A stretch of DNA of 64,000 nt from Methanosarcina thermophila TM-1 (lineage in GTDB: Archaea; Halobacteriota; Methanosarcinia; Methanosarcinales; Methanosarcinaceae), in the NCBI RefSeq assembly GCF_000969885.1, contig NZ_CP009501.1:2308908-2372907 (forward strand), in the 5' to 3' direction. Made by a program: the position numbers and the translations under genes. The number at the start of each line of letters is the position of its first letter. The stretch's first letter is position 1. The notes under the pieces were generated by a model that was given only the letters and a program-made list of their open reading frames with translations, did no database searches and was not told the DNA's origin. Below, piece by piece: positions 55,339 to 64,000 of this stretch.

Positions 55339-56016
55339 AGAATTCTTAAGAATAAAAGATTTGACAAATTACAGTAATTTGATAACAAGCCATCTATATT
55401 CTCTAACCATTAGTAAGTGTTTGATAGGAGTATTAGTAATAGTTTATATATCTCAAGTTTATATAATTCATAAGTTCTAAAATTGTCATTATTCTTTTCC
55501 GCATTATATCGAATTCGGAATTACATAATATTAAAAAATGACAGTTTCAGTATTAGAAAATGACAGTTTCTGCCAATAAATTGGCAGGCAGGTACAGTAT
55601 TTCAATCGAGGCTATACTGCCATGGAACCCCCAATTTATCGGTACTCGCTTTCACCGCTGCAAATTTTATCGAACTTCTCTACAAAACCCTATACTTAGG
55701 TTCAGAGCAAAGTCTGATTGACCTTTGCAGTATTTTCCAACTTTTAAAACAGGGAACTGACAATAAAGTACAGGTTTACAAGCTCAAAAAACGTCATCAG
55801 TGGATGCATCCTAAAAGGGTTGACGAATTCGCCCTACCACTTCGTTGGTGAGAATTCTCCTTCACTCTTCTAAAAATAACGAAACTAAATTATTAAACTA
55901 AAATTACAAGATTACACCAAATCAAAATTAAGAAATTGAAACCATATTCCATTCTTTATGGGGCTGTTATATGTTGCCTGATGCCCCACAATTTTGTATC
56001 CCGGAGGATCTGAAAA
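55339..56016. other. Intergenic region with a possible gene remnant
   Basis: About 680 bases upstream of ramA. A short direct repeat (aaatgacagtttc) occurs at 55537 and 55559. The plus-strand frame 55564-55851 (95 codons) is open but has no ordinary start codon near its beginning; a middle part reads FIELLYKTLYLGSEQSLIDL. It may be a fragment of a former gene. The last 150 bases are AT-rich and probably hold the ramA promoter. Confidence 0.45.
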
Positions 56017-57639
56017 ATGTATGGAATAGCCCTTGATCTGGGTACCAGCGGCTTTAGAGCCCAGCTTATCGACCTTGAAACGAAAGAAACACTAAAAACG
56101 GTAATAACCATGGGACACCCCCTTCCAGGGGGAAATGTTATGGACCACCTGGACTTTGCAATTACAACAGGCGAAGACGTGGCTCATGCGGTAATTCTTG
56201 AAACTATCAGAAGGATGTTTCGGAAATTCGATGTTGACCTTTCTAAGGTAGAACGGCTGGCAGTATGTGGAAATCCTATTCAGTTATCCCTTTTCCAGAA
56301 TATGGAAATAAGGGATCTGGCTTATGCAGGTGAAAATAAGCAAAAAAAGCTTGGAGTACAAAATGTAAAAAGAGACGCCCGTATTTTTCCTGCTTCTGAG
56401 ATTTTTGTAGAAAAAGACCTGCCCAATTGTGAGATTATTGTGCCTCCTGCAATTAAACATGAGATTGGAGCTGACGCCCTGGCAATGATGCTTGAGACCG
56501 ACTTCCTTATTCAGCCCGAAATCTCACTTGTTACGGATTACGGGACGAATGCTGAAATGGCTCTTAAAATCGGGGACAGAATTATCACAGCAAGTGCGGC
56601 AGCCGGGCCTGCAATTGAAGGACAGGGAATAAGCTCAGGCATGCTCGCAAGCCCTGGCGCGATATGTGACGTAAAACCCGAAGGTGAGTACTGGAGAATT
56701 ATGGTTCTTGACAGGGGAATGGAAAAGAAGAATGCTTACATTATCCACCCGGTTACAGGGGAAATAAAAGAATCTTTCGGCTACGAGGCTGCAGGGATTA
56801 CGGGTACAGGCGTTATATCGGCATTTGCGCTTGCGCTGAAAAGCGGGCTTATGGAAAAACCTCCTAAACTCCCGAATGGAAAACTGATTCTTGGCCCAGG
56901 AATTGAGATCACTGAAAAAGATGTGGAGGAAGCCGGAAAAGCTATAGGGGCGATCCGTGCTGCTCATCTGACCATGATCGTTGAGTCCGGGATTAAGTAC
57001 GAAGATCTTGAGTATGCGTATATGTCAGGAGCTTCGGGAACCTATGTGGATGCTGAGGATGCCCGCAGACTTGGAGCTGCCCCAGGTTATGCAAAGAGAA
57101 TTGTCCAGTTCGGAAATACCTCGCTTGCACTTGCACGGGAACTTGTGCTGGATAAGTCCAGACTGGATGATATAATCAGCATTGCAAGAAAAATTACTGC
57201 CAATCATCTCATGATGGCAACTAGCGAGACCTTCAACAACTTCTATCTCTGCGAACTTTCCTACTGGACCATGGGAATGCCCCTTGAGATGTACAATGAG
57301 ATGCTTGAACTCTACGGTCTGCCTCCTCTTCCAAAAATTCTCGAACACGTAAGCATCGAAAAGCGGGTTAGCAAAGACATCGAACAGGTAGGATCAGGAG
57401 GGCTTACCATTCTCAAAGAAATAGGCATAATCCTTGAAGTCCCTGTGGAAAAATGCATCCATTGTAAAAAATGCGTACAAGAATGCCCTGAAGCCGCTCT
57501 TGAAATCCTCGAAATCGACAATAAAAGGGTCGCAAAATATGACAGCCAGAAATGCCTGGGTACAAGCTGCCGCCGCTGTGTCGCTGTCTGCCCCGAGAGT
57601 GCCATCGACTTAACAAAACTCAAAATCACAGCAAAATAA
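56017..57639 (+). CDS. ramA: Corrinoid protein reductive activase RamA
   Basis: A 540-residue iron-sulfur ATPase that reduces inactive Co(II) corrinoid methylamine proteins to Co(I). The N-terminus (MYGIALDLGTSGFRAQLIDL) and central DYGTNAEMAL, AAAGPAIEGQG and YMSGASGTYVD phrases belong to the ASKHA-like RACE/RamA fold. The C-terminus holds a two-cluster ferredoxin domain: CIHCKKCVQECP and CLGTSCRRCVAVCP near residues 485-530. Ggaggatc precedes the ATG. It converges with pylD, so it is transcribed separately from the pyl genes. Confidence 0.96.
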   Translation: MYGIALDLGTSGFRAQLIDLETKETLKTVITMGHPLPGGNVMDHLDFAITTGEDVAHAVILETIRRMFRKFDVDLSKVERLAVCGNPIQLSLFQNMEIRDLAYAGENKQKKLGVQNVKRDARIFPASEIFVEKDLPNCEIIVPPAIKHEIGADALAMMLETDFLIQPEISLVTDYGTNAEMALKIGDRIITASAAAGPAIEGQGISSGMLASPGAICDVKPEGEYWRIMVLDRGMEKKNAYIIHPVTGEIKESFGYEAAGITGTGVISAFALALKSGLMEKPPKLPNGKLILGPGIEITEKDVEEAGKAIGAIRAAHLTMIVESGIKYEDLEYAYMSGASGTYVDAEDARRLGAAPGYAKRIVQFGNTSLALARELVLDKSRLDDIISIARKITANHLMMATSETFNNFYLCELSYWTMGMPLEMYNEMLELYGLPPLPKILEHVSIEKRVSKDIEQVGSGGLTILKEIGIILEVPVEKCIHCKKCVQECPEAALEILEIDNKRVAKYDSQKCLGTSCRRCVAVCPESAIDLTKLKITAK

Positions 57640-57744
57640 ACACGGTAGGTATTAAATTCCCACCAATTTTCTTTTATTCTTGCCTTTCCTTCACTCGGCT
57701 CTGCCTGAATACAATTTCTGTCCTCCTGGGACGGGATTCAGTTG

Positions 57745-58524
57745 TCACAGCACAGAATACAACATCGATGCAGTTCCTATTCCCAGGGGCTCCATTACAA
57801 GTTGTACATTGTATTTCAGTCGAAGCTCTTCTGAGATTGCACAGGGAATTCCAGGGGTGGAAAGCACACAATTTTCTGAGAGTAAAGTTTCAGGGATCGT
57901 GTTTGCACATGGGGTCGCCTCAAAAATAGTGGAAAACCTTTTTGGGCTTTCAATGTCGAAAGGAATAATTCCAAGGCTTGAAACCGCTCGCTTCAGGAGG
58001 GTTTTATCAGTATCATACCCATATACCCTGAAACCTTTGTGCACAAGGTGTACTGCTCCGGGGAAACCTACCTTCCCGAGCCCCACAACCAGTACATCCT
58101 TTGAATCGGTTTTCTGATTCCTGGAAGCGATTTCAGCATAGATTATGCCTGTAGAGGGCTGGTTGTTGGCTATTTTTCCGTTTTTCAGGTTATGCGCAAG
58201 AAAGGTGTGATCATCTGCCATCAGGATAATATCGGCTCCGCTTCGAACGGCTTCATAATAGCCGCTAACATCTGACATGTCCGTAACAAAACTGTCAAAT
58301 CCGAAGTACTGCGTAATTGCATGCAGGGAAGCCGAAAAATTTTTTATTATGCCGTTTCCTGCGGTTACAGGCACGATACCGATTTTTTCAGAATTCGGAG
58401 AGGTGCCGTAGAGGGTTTTGCAGATGCCTTTTATGTCAAGTCCGGTTACTCTCCGTACAATAGAATCAGCTTCCTGAAGTTGTTTGTTAATATCTCTCAG
58501 ATCGTCTGGGGTTAAGAGTGCCAT
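57745..58524 (-). CDS. pylD: Pyrrolysine synthesis dehydrogenase PylD
   Basis: A 259-residue dehydrogenase that oxidises and cyclises 3-methyl-D-ornithyl-N6-L-lysine to give pyrrolysine. The NAD-binding motif is VLVVGLGKVGFPGA near residue 145. The N-terminal helical domain starts MALLTPDDLRDINKQLQEAD. Ggag precedes the ATG. It is the last gene of pylTSBCD, about 100 bases after pylC. Confidence 0.95.
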   Translation of the reverse strand: MALLTPDDLRDINKQLQEADSIVRRVTGLDIKGICKTLYGTSPNSEKIGIVPVTAGNGIIKNFSASLHAITQYFGFDSFVTDMSDVSGYYEAVRSGADIILMADDHTFLAHNLKNGKIANNQPSTGIIYAEIASRNQKTDSKDVLVVGLGKVGFPGAVHLVHKGFRVYGYDTDKTLLKRAVSSLGIIPFDIESPKRFSTIFEATPCANTIPETLLSENCVLSTPGIPCAISEELRLKYNVQLVMEPLGIGTASMLYSVL

Positions 58525-58627
58525 TTTATCTCCATTTCCTGTTTTTAGAAAAACATAATTTCCTTTCTCTTTTCAGTTTTTTAACTTCCTTTCGAATTTT
58601 TCCTTTCCGGCATCCTTCTTTATTCCA

Positions 58628-59719
58628 TTATGCAGCCGCTCCAAAGCGTTCCTTGATAATGGAAAGTCCTCTGCATTTTAGTGTCTCGGCTTCTTCCTTA
58701 TCCTTGCCCCAGAAAACCAGAGTGAATACCGGGTTCTTCCCTTTGCACAGGAAAATCTCGATGCCGGGTTCCTCATAGAAATTCCCGTAATCGCTGCCCA
58801 TGGAAAGTACCTGTTCCCCCACAGGAACAAGAACTCTGTTCTCATCGAGCATAAGGTGCTCGTAAATGCAGTAATTATCTTTTGGGAGAACCCTAATCTC
58901 CTCTATACCATCAGTAAAGGCTCGGAAAAGAAGCTCTATCAGGTTAATCCCTGAAGAGTGGTAAACGGCTGTCGGGGTCTGGCTTGGGAAGCGGGCATCG
59001 ATCTCAATTACCCTGAGCCCTTTAGGGCTGGAGATTGCTTCCACATCCATAATCCCTTTGAGGGAAAGATTTGCTGCAAGAACATGGGAAATCTGCCTGA
59101 AGGAAGGGTCAGAAGGAAGAGAAGTTACCATATGACAATCGTAAGTTTCGTCGATATGGACCTGAGTCTCTTTTACTACGGCAAAATTATTTCCATCCCC
59201 TACAACTTCAAGGGAGACAACCTCACCTTCAACGTATTCCTCAACCAGCATGCCGGGTTCAAGGGCTGCAAGTTCTTTTTTATCATAAATTATCCTTGCT
59301 CCGACACTGCTGCTTTCGCAGGGTGGTTTTACAAAAAAAGGTGGTTCTGAGGGGTTGTCCTGTGGCGTCGGGATTCCTATGGATTTAAAGTAATCTTTTG
59401 ATCTTTTCTTGTCTCTGCTGATCCGGTAAGCTTCAAAATCAAAAAGAACCGGGCAAGAGAATTTTTCTTTTATATGACTTAGAAATTCAATGCAGGCGAA
59501 ATTTTCGTTGACAGGAAGCAAAGCGTCAACTCTTTTTAAGAGGGTTAAAAGTTTTTCGTGCTCCTTTACTACATCAAAGCAATAAAATTCATCCACATAA
59601 TTTCGAATCAAAGCCTGTGGATTTTTATCTACTAGAACAACTTTCATTCCAGCTTTCTTAGACAGATATGCAGCTTCGAAGCCCTGGAGTTTCCCTCCTA
59701 TAAGGCAGATCGTTTTCAA
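58628..59719 (-). CDS. pylC: Pyrrolysine synthesis ligase PylC
   Basis: A 363-residue ATP-grasp ligase that joins 3-methyl-D-ornithine to the side-chain amine of lysine. It begins MKTICLIGGKLQGFEAAYL. The ATP-grasp region includes PPFFVKPPCESSSVGARII near 130, MLVEEYVEGEVVSLEVVG near 165 and RVIEIDARFPSQTPTAVYH near 240. The TTG at 59719 is taken as start because the product length and first residues then fit PylC; an ATG 21 codons upstream lies inside pylB. The start follows the pylB stop by one base. Confidence 0.94.
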   Translation of the reverse strand: MKTICLIGGKLQGFEAAYLSKKAGMKVVLVDKNPQALIRNYVDEFYCFDVVKEHEKLLTLLKRVDALLPVNENFACIEFLSHIKEKFSCPVLFDFEAYRISRDKKRSKDYFKSIGIPTPQDNPSEPPFFVKPPCESSSVGARIIYDKKELAALEPGMLVEEYVEGEVVSLEVVGDGNNFAVVKETQVHIDETYDCHMVTSLPSDPSFRQISHVLAANLSLKGIMDVEAISSPKGLRVIEIDARFPSQTPTAVYHSSGINLIELLFRAFTDGIEEIRVLPKDNYCIYEHLMLDENRVLVPVGEQVLSMGSDYGNFYEEPGIEIFLCKGKNPVFTLVFWGKDKEEAETLKCRGLSIIKERFGAAA

Positions 59720-59720
59720 G

Positions 59721-60773
59721 CTAGCACCCCAGGATTGCCTCAAAGTCCGCCTGCCTGGCAGGTTCCATACCAATGGATTCAAGTTTCTGGATAACGCTTT
59801 TTATGTCCCGGTCCCGCTCTTTAAGGTTGCGGTCATAGTTTGCAACGCCTTCCAGTCTGGAATCCGGCGGAAGAATGGAAGTAACGATATTTGCCCCTGC
59901 GTTTAAGCGTTGAACCATGCCTTCAATACCTTCTATGTCAAGGGAGGCAGGGATGAGGCGTTTTGGGAACAATAATCTAAGTACTGATATAATTTTCAGT
60001 TCCGAGAGGTTCGATTTATCCTTGAAACCCTCAAGTGGAGTTCCTTTCTGGGGCAAGAAGGTCATAACCCGTACCATATCTGGATTGTTGGCACCCATCC
60101 CTCTTAAGGACAGGATGGTAGACTCGATATCATTTCCAACGCCTGTGAGAATTCCATCTTCAATACAGTATCCCTGTTCTTTAGCAAAAAGGCGTGCATG
60201 GATACGTCCATCGAATGACTGTCCTACCCTGAGTTTTCTATAGAGTTCGATATCATATGTTTCCTGGTAAAGTGCCAGGAAGTTTGCTCCTTTTTCCCTG
60301 GCTTTGAGAAGAGTGTTATTATCCATCAGGCCCGGAGAAATCATTATGGGAAGCCCTAGTTCCTCTTTTACTATCTGGATAAGCTCAATGAACCTATCAG
60401 GATCCTCATAATAATAGGGATCTTCCCCCATGGTTAGGTCAACCATATGAAAGCCTGCTCCTTTCAGGGCTTTGCAGGTTTCTTTTATCTCTTCTTTGGT
60501 TAACCGATAACGATTGATCTCGTTTTTACAGTTATAGTAGCAAAAAGAGCATTGATTCTTACAATAAGTGGAAAAATAGATGAAACAATTAAGAAATACT
60601 CTGTTGCCGAAATAAAAATCTCTGACTACCCGTGCTGCGGAATAAATTTTTTCCAGTTCTTCTTCGGATTCAATGGAAAGCAGAGTCCTCAGGTCATCGT
60701 CAGATAATTGGTAACCTTCAATGATTTTTTCTCCTAGCCTGTCAAATAAATTAGTTGCCATTTTCTGGATCAA
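59721..60773 (-). CDS. pylB: Methylornithine synthase PylB
   Basis: A 350-residue radical SAM mutase that turns lysine into 3-methyl-D-ornithine. The cluster ligands are C71, C75 and C78 in TYCKNQCSFCYYN. Other matches are FHMVDLTMGEDPYYYEDPDRF near 110 and RVGQSFDGRIHARLFAKEQGY near 187. It starts at TTG 60773 with gagggtga upstream. It ends in TAG (59721-59723), so in this organism its stop is the pyrrolysine codon; read-through would add 20 residues (beginning LENDLPYRRE) after Pyl before a TAA inside pylC. Confidence 0.95.
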   Translation of the reverse strand: MIQKMATNLFDRLGEKIIEGYQLSDDDLRTLLSIESEEELEKIYSAARVVRDFYFGNRVFLNCFIYFSTYCKNQCSFCYYNCKNEINRYRLTKEEIKETCKALKGAGFHMVDLTMGEDPYYYEDPDRFIELIQIVKEELGLPIMISPGLMDNNTLLKAREKGANFLALYQETYDIELYRKLRVGQSFDGRIHARLFAKEQGYCIEDGILTGVGNDIESTILSLRGMGANNPDMVRVMTFLPQKGTPLEGFKDKSNLSELKIISVLRLLFPKRLIPASLDIEGIEGMVQRLNAGANIVTSILPPDSRLEGVANYDRNLKERDRDIKSVIQKLESIGMEPARQADFEAILGC

Positions 60774-60777
60774 AATT

Positions 60778-60834
60778 TCACCCTCTCATAAATATCCAAT
60801 ATTCATTTCGACAAACTCGGTGTCGAGCTGCCAT
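60778..60834 (-). CDS. Possible 18-codon leader frame before pylB
   Basis: ATG at 60834, TGA at 60778-60780, product MAARHRVCRNEYWIFMRG. The start phrase atggca matches that of the 53-codon frame and the internal ATG of pylB. An aaggaac site lies upstream. Its stop is within the ribosome site of pylB (gagggtga), the arrangement of a coupled leader. Supported only by these signals. Confidence 0.35.
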   Translation of the reverse strand: MAARHRVCRNEYWIFMRG

Positions 60835-60847
60835 TCAGTATTGTTCC

Positions 60848-61009
60848 TTAACCCGTTTTTCTATTCATGTTGCCATTTTTGTTTTTGTTGTCCGATATGC
60901 CATTTTGTTTTTTTGATCGGTGTTGCCATTTTGTTTTGTGATCCTGATAATCATCCCATTTTCTGCCGTTCGATGCTGCAATTCTATTTTTGCCATTTAG
61001 TATTGCCAT
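60848..61009 (-). CDS. Possible 53-residue small protein, pylS-pylB spacer
   Basis: ATG at 61009, TAA at 60848-60850. The product starts MAILNGKNRIAASNGRKWDD and is rich in Lys, Asn and Gln, basic and probably unstructured. An aaagga site is four bases upstream and lies in a hairpin. No family is recognised. The Lys/Asn richness also fits non-coding A-rich DNA, so it needs comparative support. Confidence 0.35.
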   Translation of the reverse strand: MAILNGKNRIAASNGRKWDDYQDHKTKWQHRSKKQNGISDNKNKNGNMNRKTG

Positions 61010-61010
61010 T

Positions 61011-61030
61011 TGTTCCTTTCTTAAGGAACA
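61011..61030 (-). promoter_or_regulatory. Hairpin covering a ribosome site behind pylS
   Basis: Plus strand tgttcctt, tctt, aaggaaca: eight pairs and a four-base loop. On the minus-strand RNA its 3' arm contains aaggaaca, the ribosome site of the 53-codon frame that begins two bases later. It lies 63 bases after the pylS stop. No T run follows, so it is not a standard terminator. Confidence 0.55.
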
Positions 61031-61092
61031 GCGCTCTAATATCTCTGATCTGCCTTTAATTGTTCCAGGCTGGTTTCAACTGGAGTTCAAGC

Positions 61093-62575
<1,483 letters not shown>

Positions 62576-62647
62576 TGGCGGAAACCCCGGGAATCTAACC
62601 CGGCTGAACGGATTTAGAGTCCATTCGATCTACATGATCAGGTTTCC
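62576..62647 (-). tRNA. pylT: tRNA-Pyl (anticodon CUA)
   Basis: A 72-base tRNA gene including an encoded CCA (62576-62578). The acceptor stem is ggaaacc with ggtttcc, seven perfect pairs, discriminator G. The anticodon CTA lies at 62615-62617 in actctaaat, inside an elongated six-pair anticodon stem. The single base between acceptor and D stem, small D loop and three-base variable region are the known oddities of tRNA(Pyl). The sequence almost matches the M. barkeri gene. It heads the pylTSBCD unit. Confidence 0.98.
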
Positions 62648-63161
62648 TCCTAGATAAAATAAGTTTAACAAAGCGTTTTGCTTCCTGTTATAGTTATCTT
62701 ATTATCTTAATCAGTATTATAAAATAATATTGTCTAATATATATGTTTATTGGTGAAATCCCAGAGGAATTCACAATTCTTATTTATAGTTGTCGCACTC
62801 CCGTATCCTGTTTCGCCTGAGTCTCGTCTCGCCCGAATTGCGCTTCGGGATCACAGAAAATCTTCGATTTTCTGGGAGTTGCACTGCAAGTGCAACAGCA
62901 CGCTGCCCTTTTCGCTTCGCTCAAGAGGGCTTAATTTACGGGATAGATTTTTACTTATTTTTAAGTCCCCGTAAGCCTTTTCACTAGCTCTTCAAAAAAA
63001 GCTTGAGCGCAAACTTTTTAGAAAAAAAGTTTGATCAAAAACCATACTTTAACTAAAACGACGTGGTCAGGCGGCGCAGCGGTTTTGATTTTATAATATC
63101 ATAGCCTTGATCAATTCATTGCTCAAAAAACAGGTAACATAATTTCTGAGGAGATATTCCA
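62648..63161. other. Structured region behind pylT with hairpin array
   Basis: About 510 bases between pylT and the DUF1638 gene. The first 100 are AT-rich and should contain the pylT promoter. From 62830 to 63035 there is a succession of inverted repeats, listed in the next entry. The plus-strand open frames here are short and unsupported. Confidence 0.6.
62832..63032. repeat. Array of six inverted repeats
   Basis: Hairpins follow one another: cccgaa/ttcggg (62832-62849), cagaaaatc/gattttctg (62854-62874), gttgcact/agtgcaac (62878-62896), gccct/agggc (62905-62930), ttacggg/cccgtaa (62936-62974, wide loop) and aaacttttt/aaaaagttt (63011-63032). Parts of both sides also match each other as a larger imperfect inverted repeat (cgctcaag near 62919 with cttgagcg near 63002). 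No terminator run explains all of them. It may be a palindromic repeat element or a structured RNA. Confidence 0.8.
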
Positions 63162-63974
63162 ATGTCTACTATGAGTATTATTTCATGCAAGATACTGCAG
63201 GACGAAATTGTCTGGATTCTTGAAAATGATTCTTCTATTGATGAAATTATTATAGTTGATAATAAAAATATTCAGGAGTTTATTGAAAAACTGGATAAAG
63301 CGGGTCTTCAGTATAAAGTACTCTCTCTGGAAGATATCTCCTCTTTTCCTGAAATCAAGAATGAATGTAAGAAATATAGAATTTTGATACATCTCATGGA
63401 GTTGGGTCTTCATAGAAGCCCTAAAGAGTTAAAAATTAAGGTATATGAAACTATAGAGATCCTTGCTCCTTTTTCGTCGGGGATATTGCTTTTTTACGGT
63501 CTATGTGGGAATGTACTTGGGAACGTTGAAAAAGACTTTGAACATAGTTCAATCTCATGTCCGGTCCGTATTCTTAAAGACAAAGATCACAGGATTGTGG
63601 ATGACTGCATAGGGGCTACTGTGGGAGGAGTCAAGAATTATCTAAGGATACTCAAAAGTGTCAGTGATGCTGGAACATACCTCTTTACTCCCATGTACAG
63701 CAAGGGATGGAGGGAACTGCTTGACCTGAATAAGCTAAATAAAGATCCTGCTAAAGCATTGGAATTAATGAAAAAGACCCATGAAATGCTTGGTTACAAA
63801 AGAGTTGCTAAGATTAATACTGGGCTCAAATACACTGAAAATTTCGACGCTTCTATTCGGGAATTTGCAGAATTGTTTGATTTCGAGATTCTGGAATTCG
63901 ATGAGGGGGATCAAGAAATTTTTAAAGATTGTTATAAAGAACTTAAAATGGAGATTGAGAATAAAAAATGTTGA
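63162..63974 (+). CDS. DUF1638 family protein
   Basis: A 270-residue protein matching the DUF1638 family of methanogens and acetogens. Indicators are IISCKILQDEIVWILEND at the N-terminus, LLFYGLCGNVLGNVE near residue 112, CPVRILKDKDHRIVDDCIGATVGG near 133 and YLFTPMYSKGW near 172. Conserved cysteines (LCGN, DDCIG) and a histidine suggest a metal or cofactor site. Such genes often lie near corrinoid methyltransferase genes, as here with mtm, ramA and pyl, so a role in methyl transfer is plausible but unproved. Ggag precedes the ATG. Confidence 0.85.
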   Translation: MSTMSIISCKILQDEIVWILENDSSIDEIIIVDNKNIQEFIEKLDKAGLQYKVLSLEDISSFPEIKNECKKYRILIHLMELGLHRSPKELKIKVYETIEILAPFSSGILLFYGLCGNVLGNVEKDFEHSSISCPVRILKDKDHRIVDDCIGATVGGVKNYLRILKSVSDAGTYLFTPMYSKGWRELLDLNKLNKDPAKALELMKKTHEMLGYKRVAKINTGLKYTENFDASIREFAELFDFEILEFDEGDQEIFKDCYKELKMEIENKKC

Positions 63975-64000
63975 GACTTTTGTATTTTAAATACACGGTG

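Larger units (their letters stand above)
60774..61092 (-). promoter_or_regulatory. pylS-pylB spacer with hairpin and short frames
   Basis: A 320-base spacer inside the pyl operon. Behind pylS a hairpin (tgttcctt/aaggaaca, 61011-61030, loop of four) covers an aagga ribosome site for a 53-codon frame (61009-60848). A second ribosome site (aaggaac) precedes an 18-codon frame (60834-60778) that ends at the gagggtga of pylB. The phrase aatggca recurs at least six times, including the two short starts and pylB itself. This looks like a translated leader or a decayed duplication. Confidence 0.5.

Overview
The window is a chromosomal segment of a methanogenic euryarchaeon, almost certainly a Methanosarcina. 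It encodes O-phosphoseryl-tRNA synthetase, the whole pyrrolysine cassette (pylT, pylS, pylB, pylC, pylD), a UAG-containing monomethylamine methyltransferase with its corrinoid protein, MtbA and RamA. It also carries archaeal replication and transcription proteins (PCNA, PriL, RFC, Hef, TFS), archaeal lipid enzymes and a coenzyme F420 gene. Gene density is low, intergenic DNA is very AT-rich and many genes start at TTG or GTG. The 419-residue PylRS, with its short linker, looks more like M. barkeri-type than M. mazei-type enzymes; this comparison is from memory.

Layout. 0-10 kb: sepS, a translin-family gene, a UPF0147 gene, a p27-type zinc-ribbon gene, hef and glyS. 10-12 kb: a CPBP protease and a gene-poor stretch. 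12-16 kb: surE, moaA with a small coupled gene, and a secreted Cys-rich repeat protein. 16-22 kb: a CbiA-type amidase, a VOC protein, pcn-priL, TFS and a Nudix gene. 22-25 kb: an archaeosortase, archaetidylserine decarboxylase and archaetidylserine synthase cluster, then mptD. 25-34 kb: argD-hisC, a bactofilin-like beta-helix protein, a PUA protein, an RHH-domain protein and DUF1890/DUF1894 genes. 34-48 kb: purM, aspartate kinase, apgM, hsp20, a CDF transporter, cofE, a cupin, dCMP deaminase, secF-secD and a divergent RFC small subunit. 48-64 kb: the methylamine and pyrrolysine island.

The island works as one physiological unit. mtmC and mtmB (Pyl at codon 202) demethylate monomethylamine. 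MtbA moves the methyl group to coenzyme M. RamA reductively reactivates the corrinoid protein. MtmP and three small membrane proteins probably import the substrate. pylTSBCD make and charge pyrrolysine. A DUF1638 gene lies beyond pylT.

The points most worth a second look are these. pylB itself ends in UAG. The pylS-pylB spacer contains a hairpin over a Shine-Dalgarno sequence and two short reading frames that share a start motif. A tight array of hairpins lies behind pylT. A secreted Cys-rich protein carries near-identical 60-bp repeats. The RFC subunit lacks the usual Walker B and SRC residues. The bactofilin-like gene has no ordinary start codon at its apparent 5' end. Short tandem arrays sit at many gene ends, and several include the end of the gene itself. 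Only three genes end in UAG (translin-family, archaetidylserine decarboxylase, pylB). No CRISPR array, rRNA or intact insertion sequence was seen.
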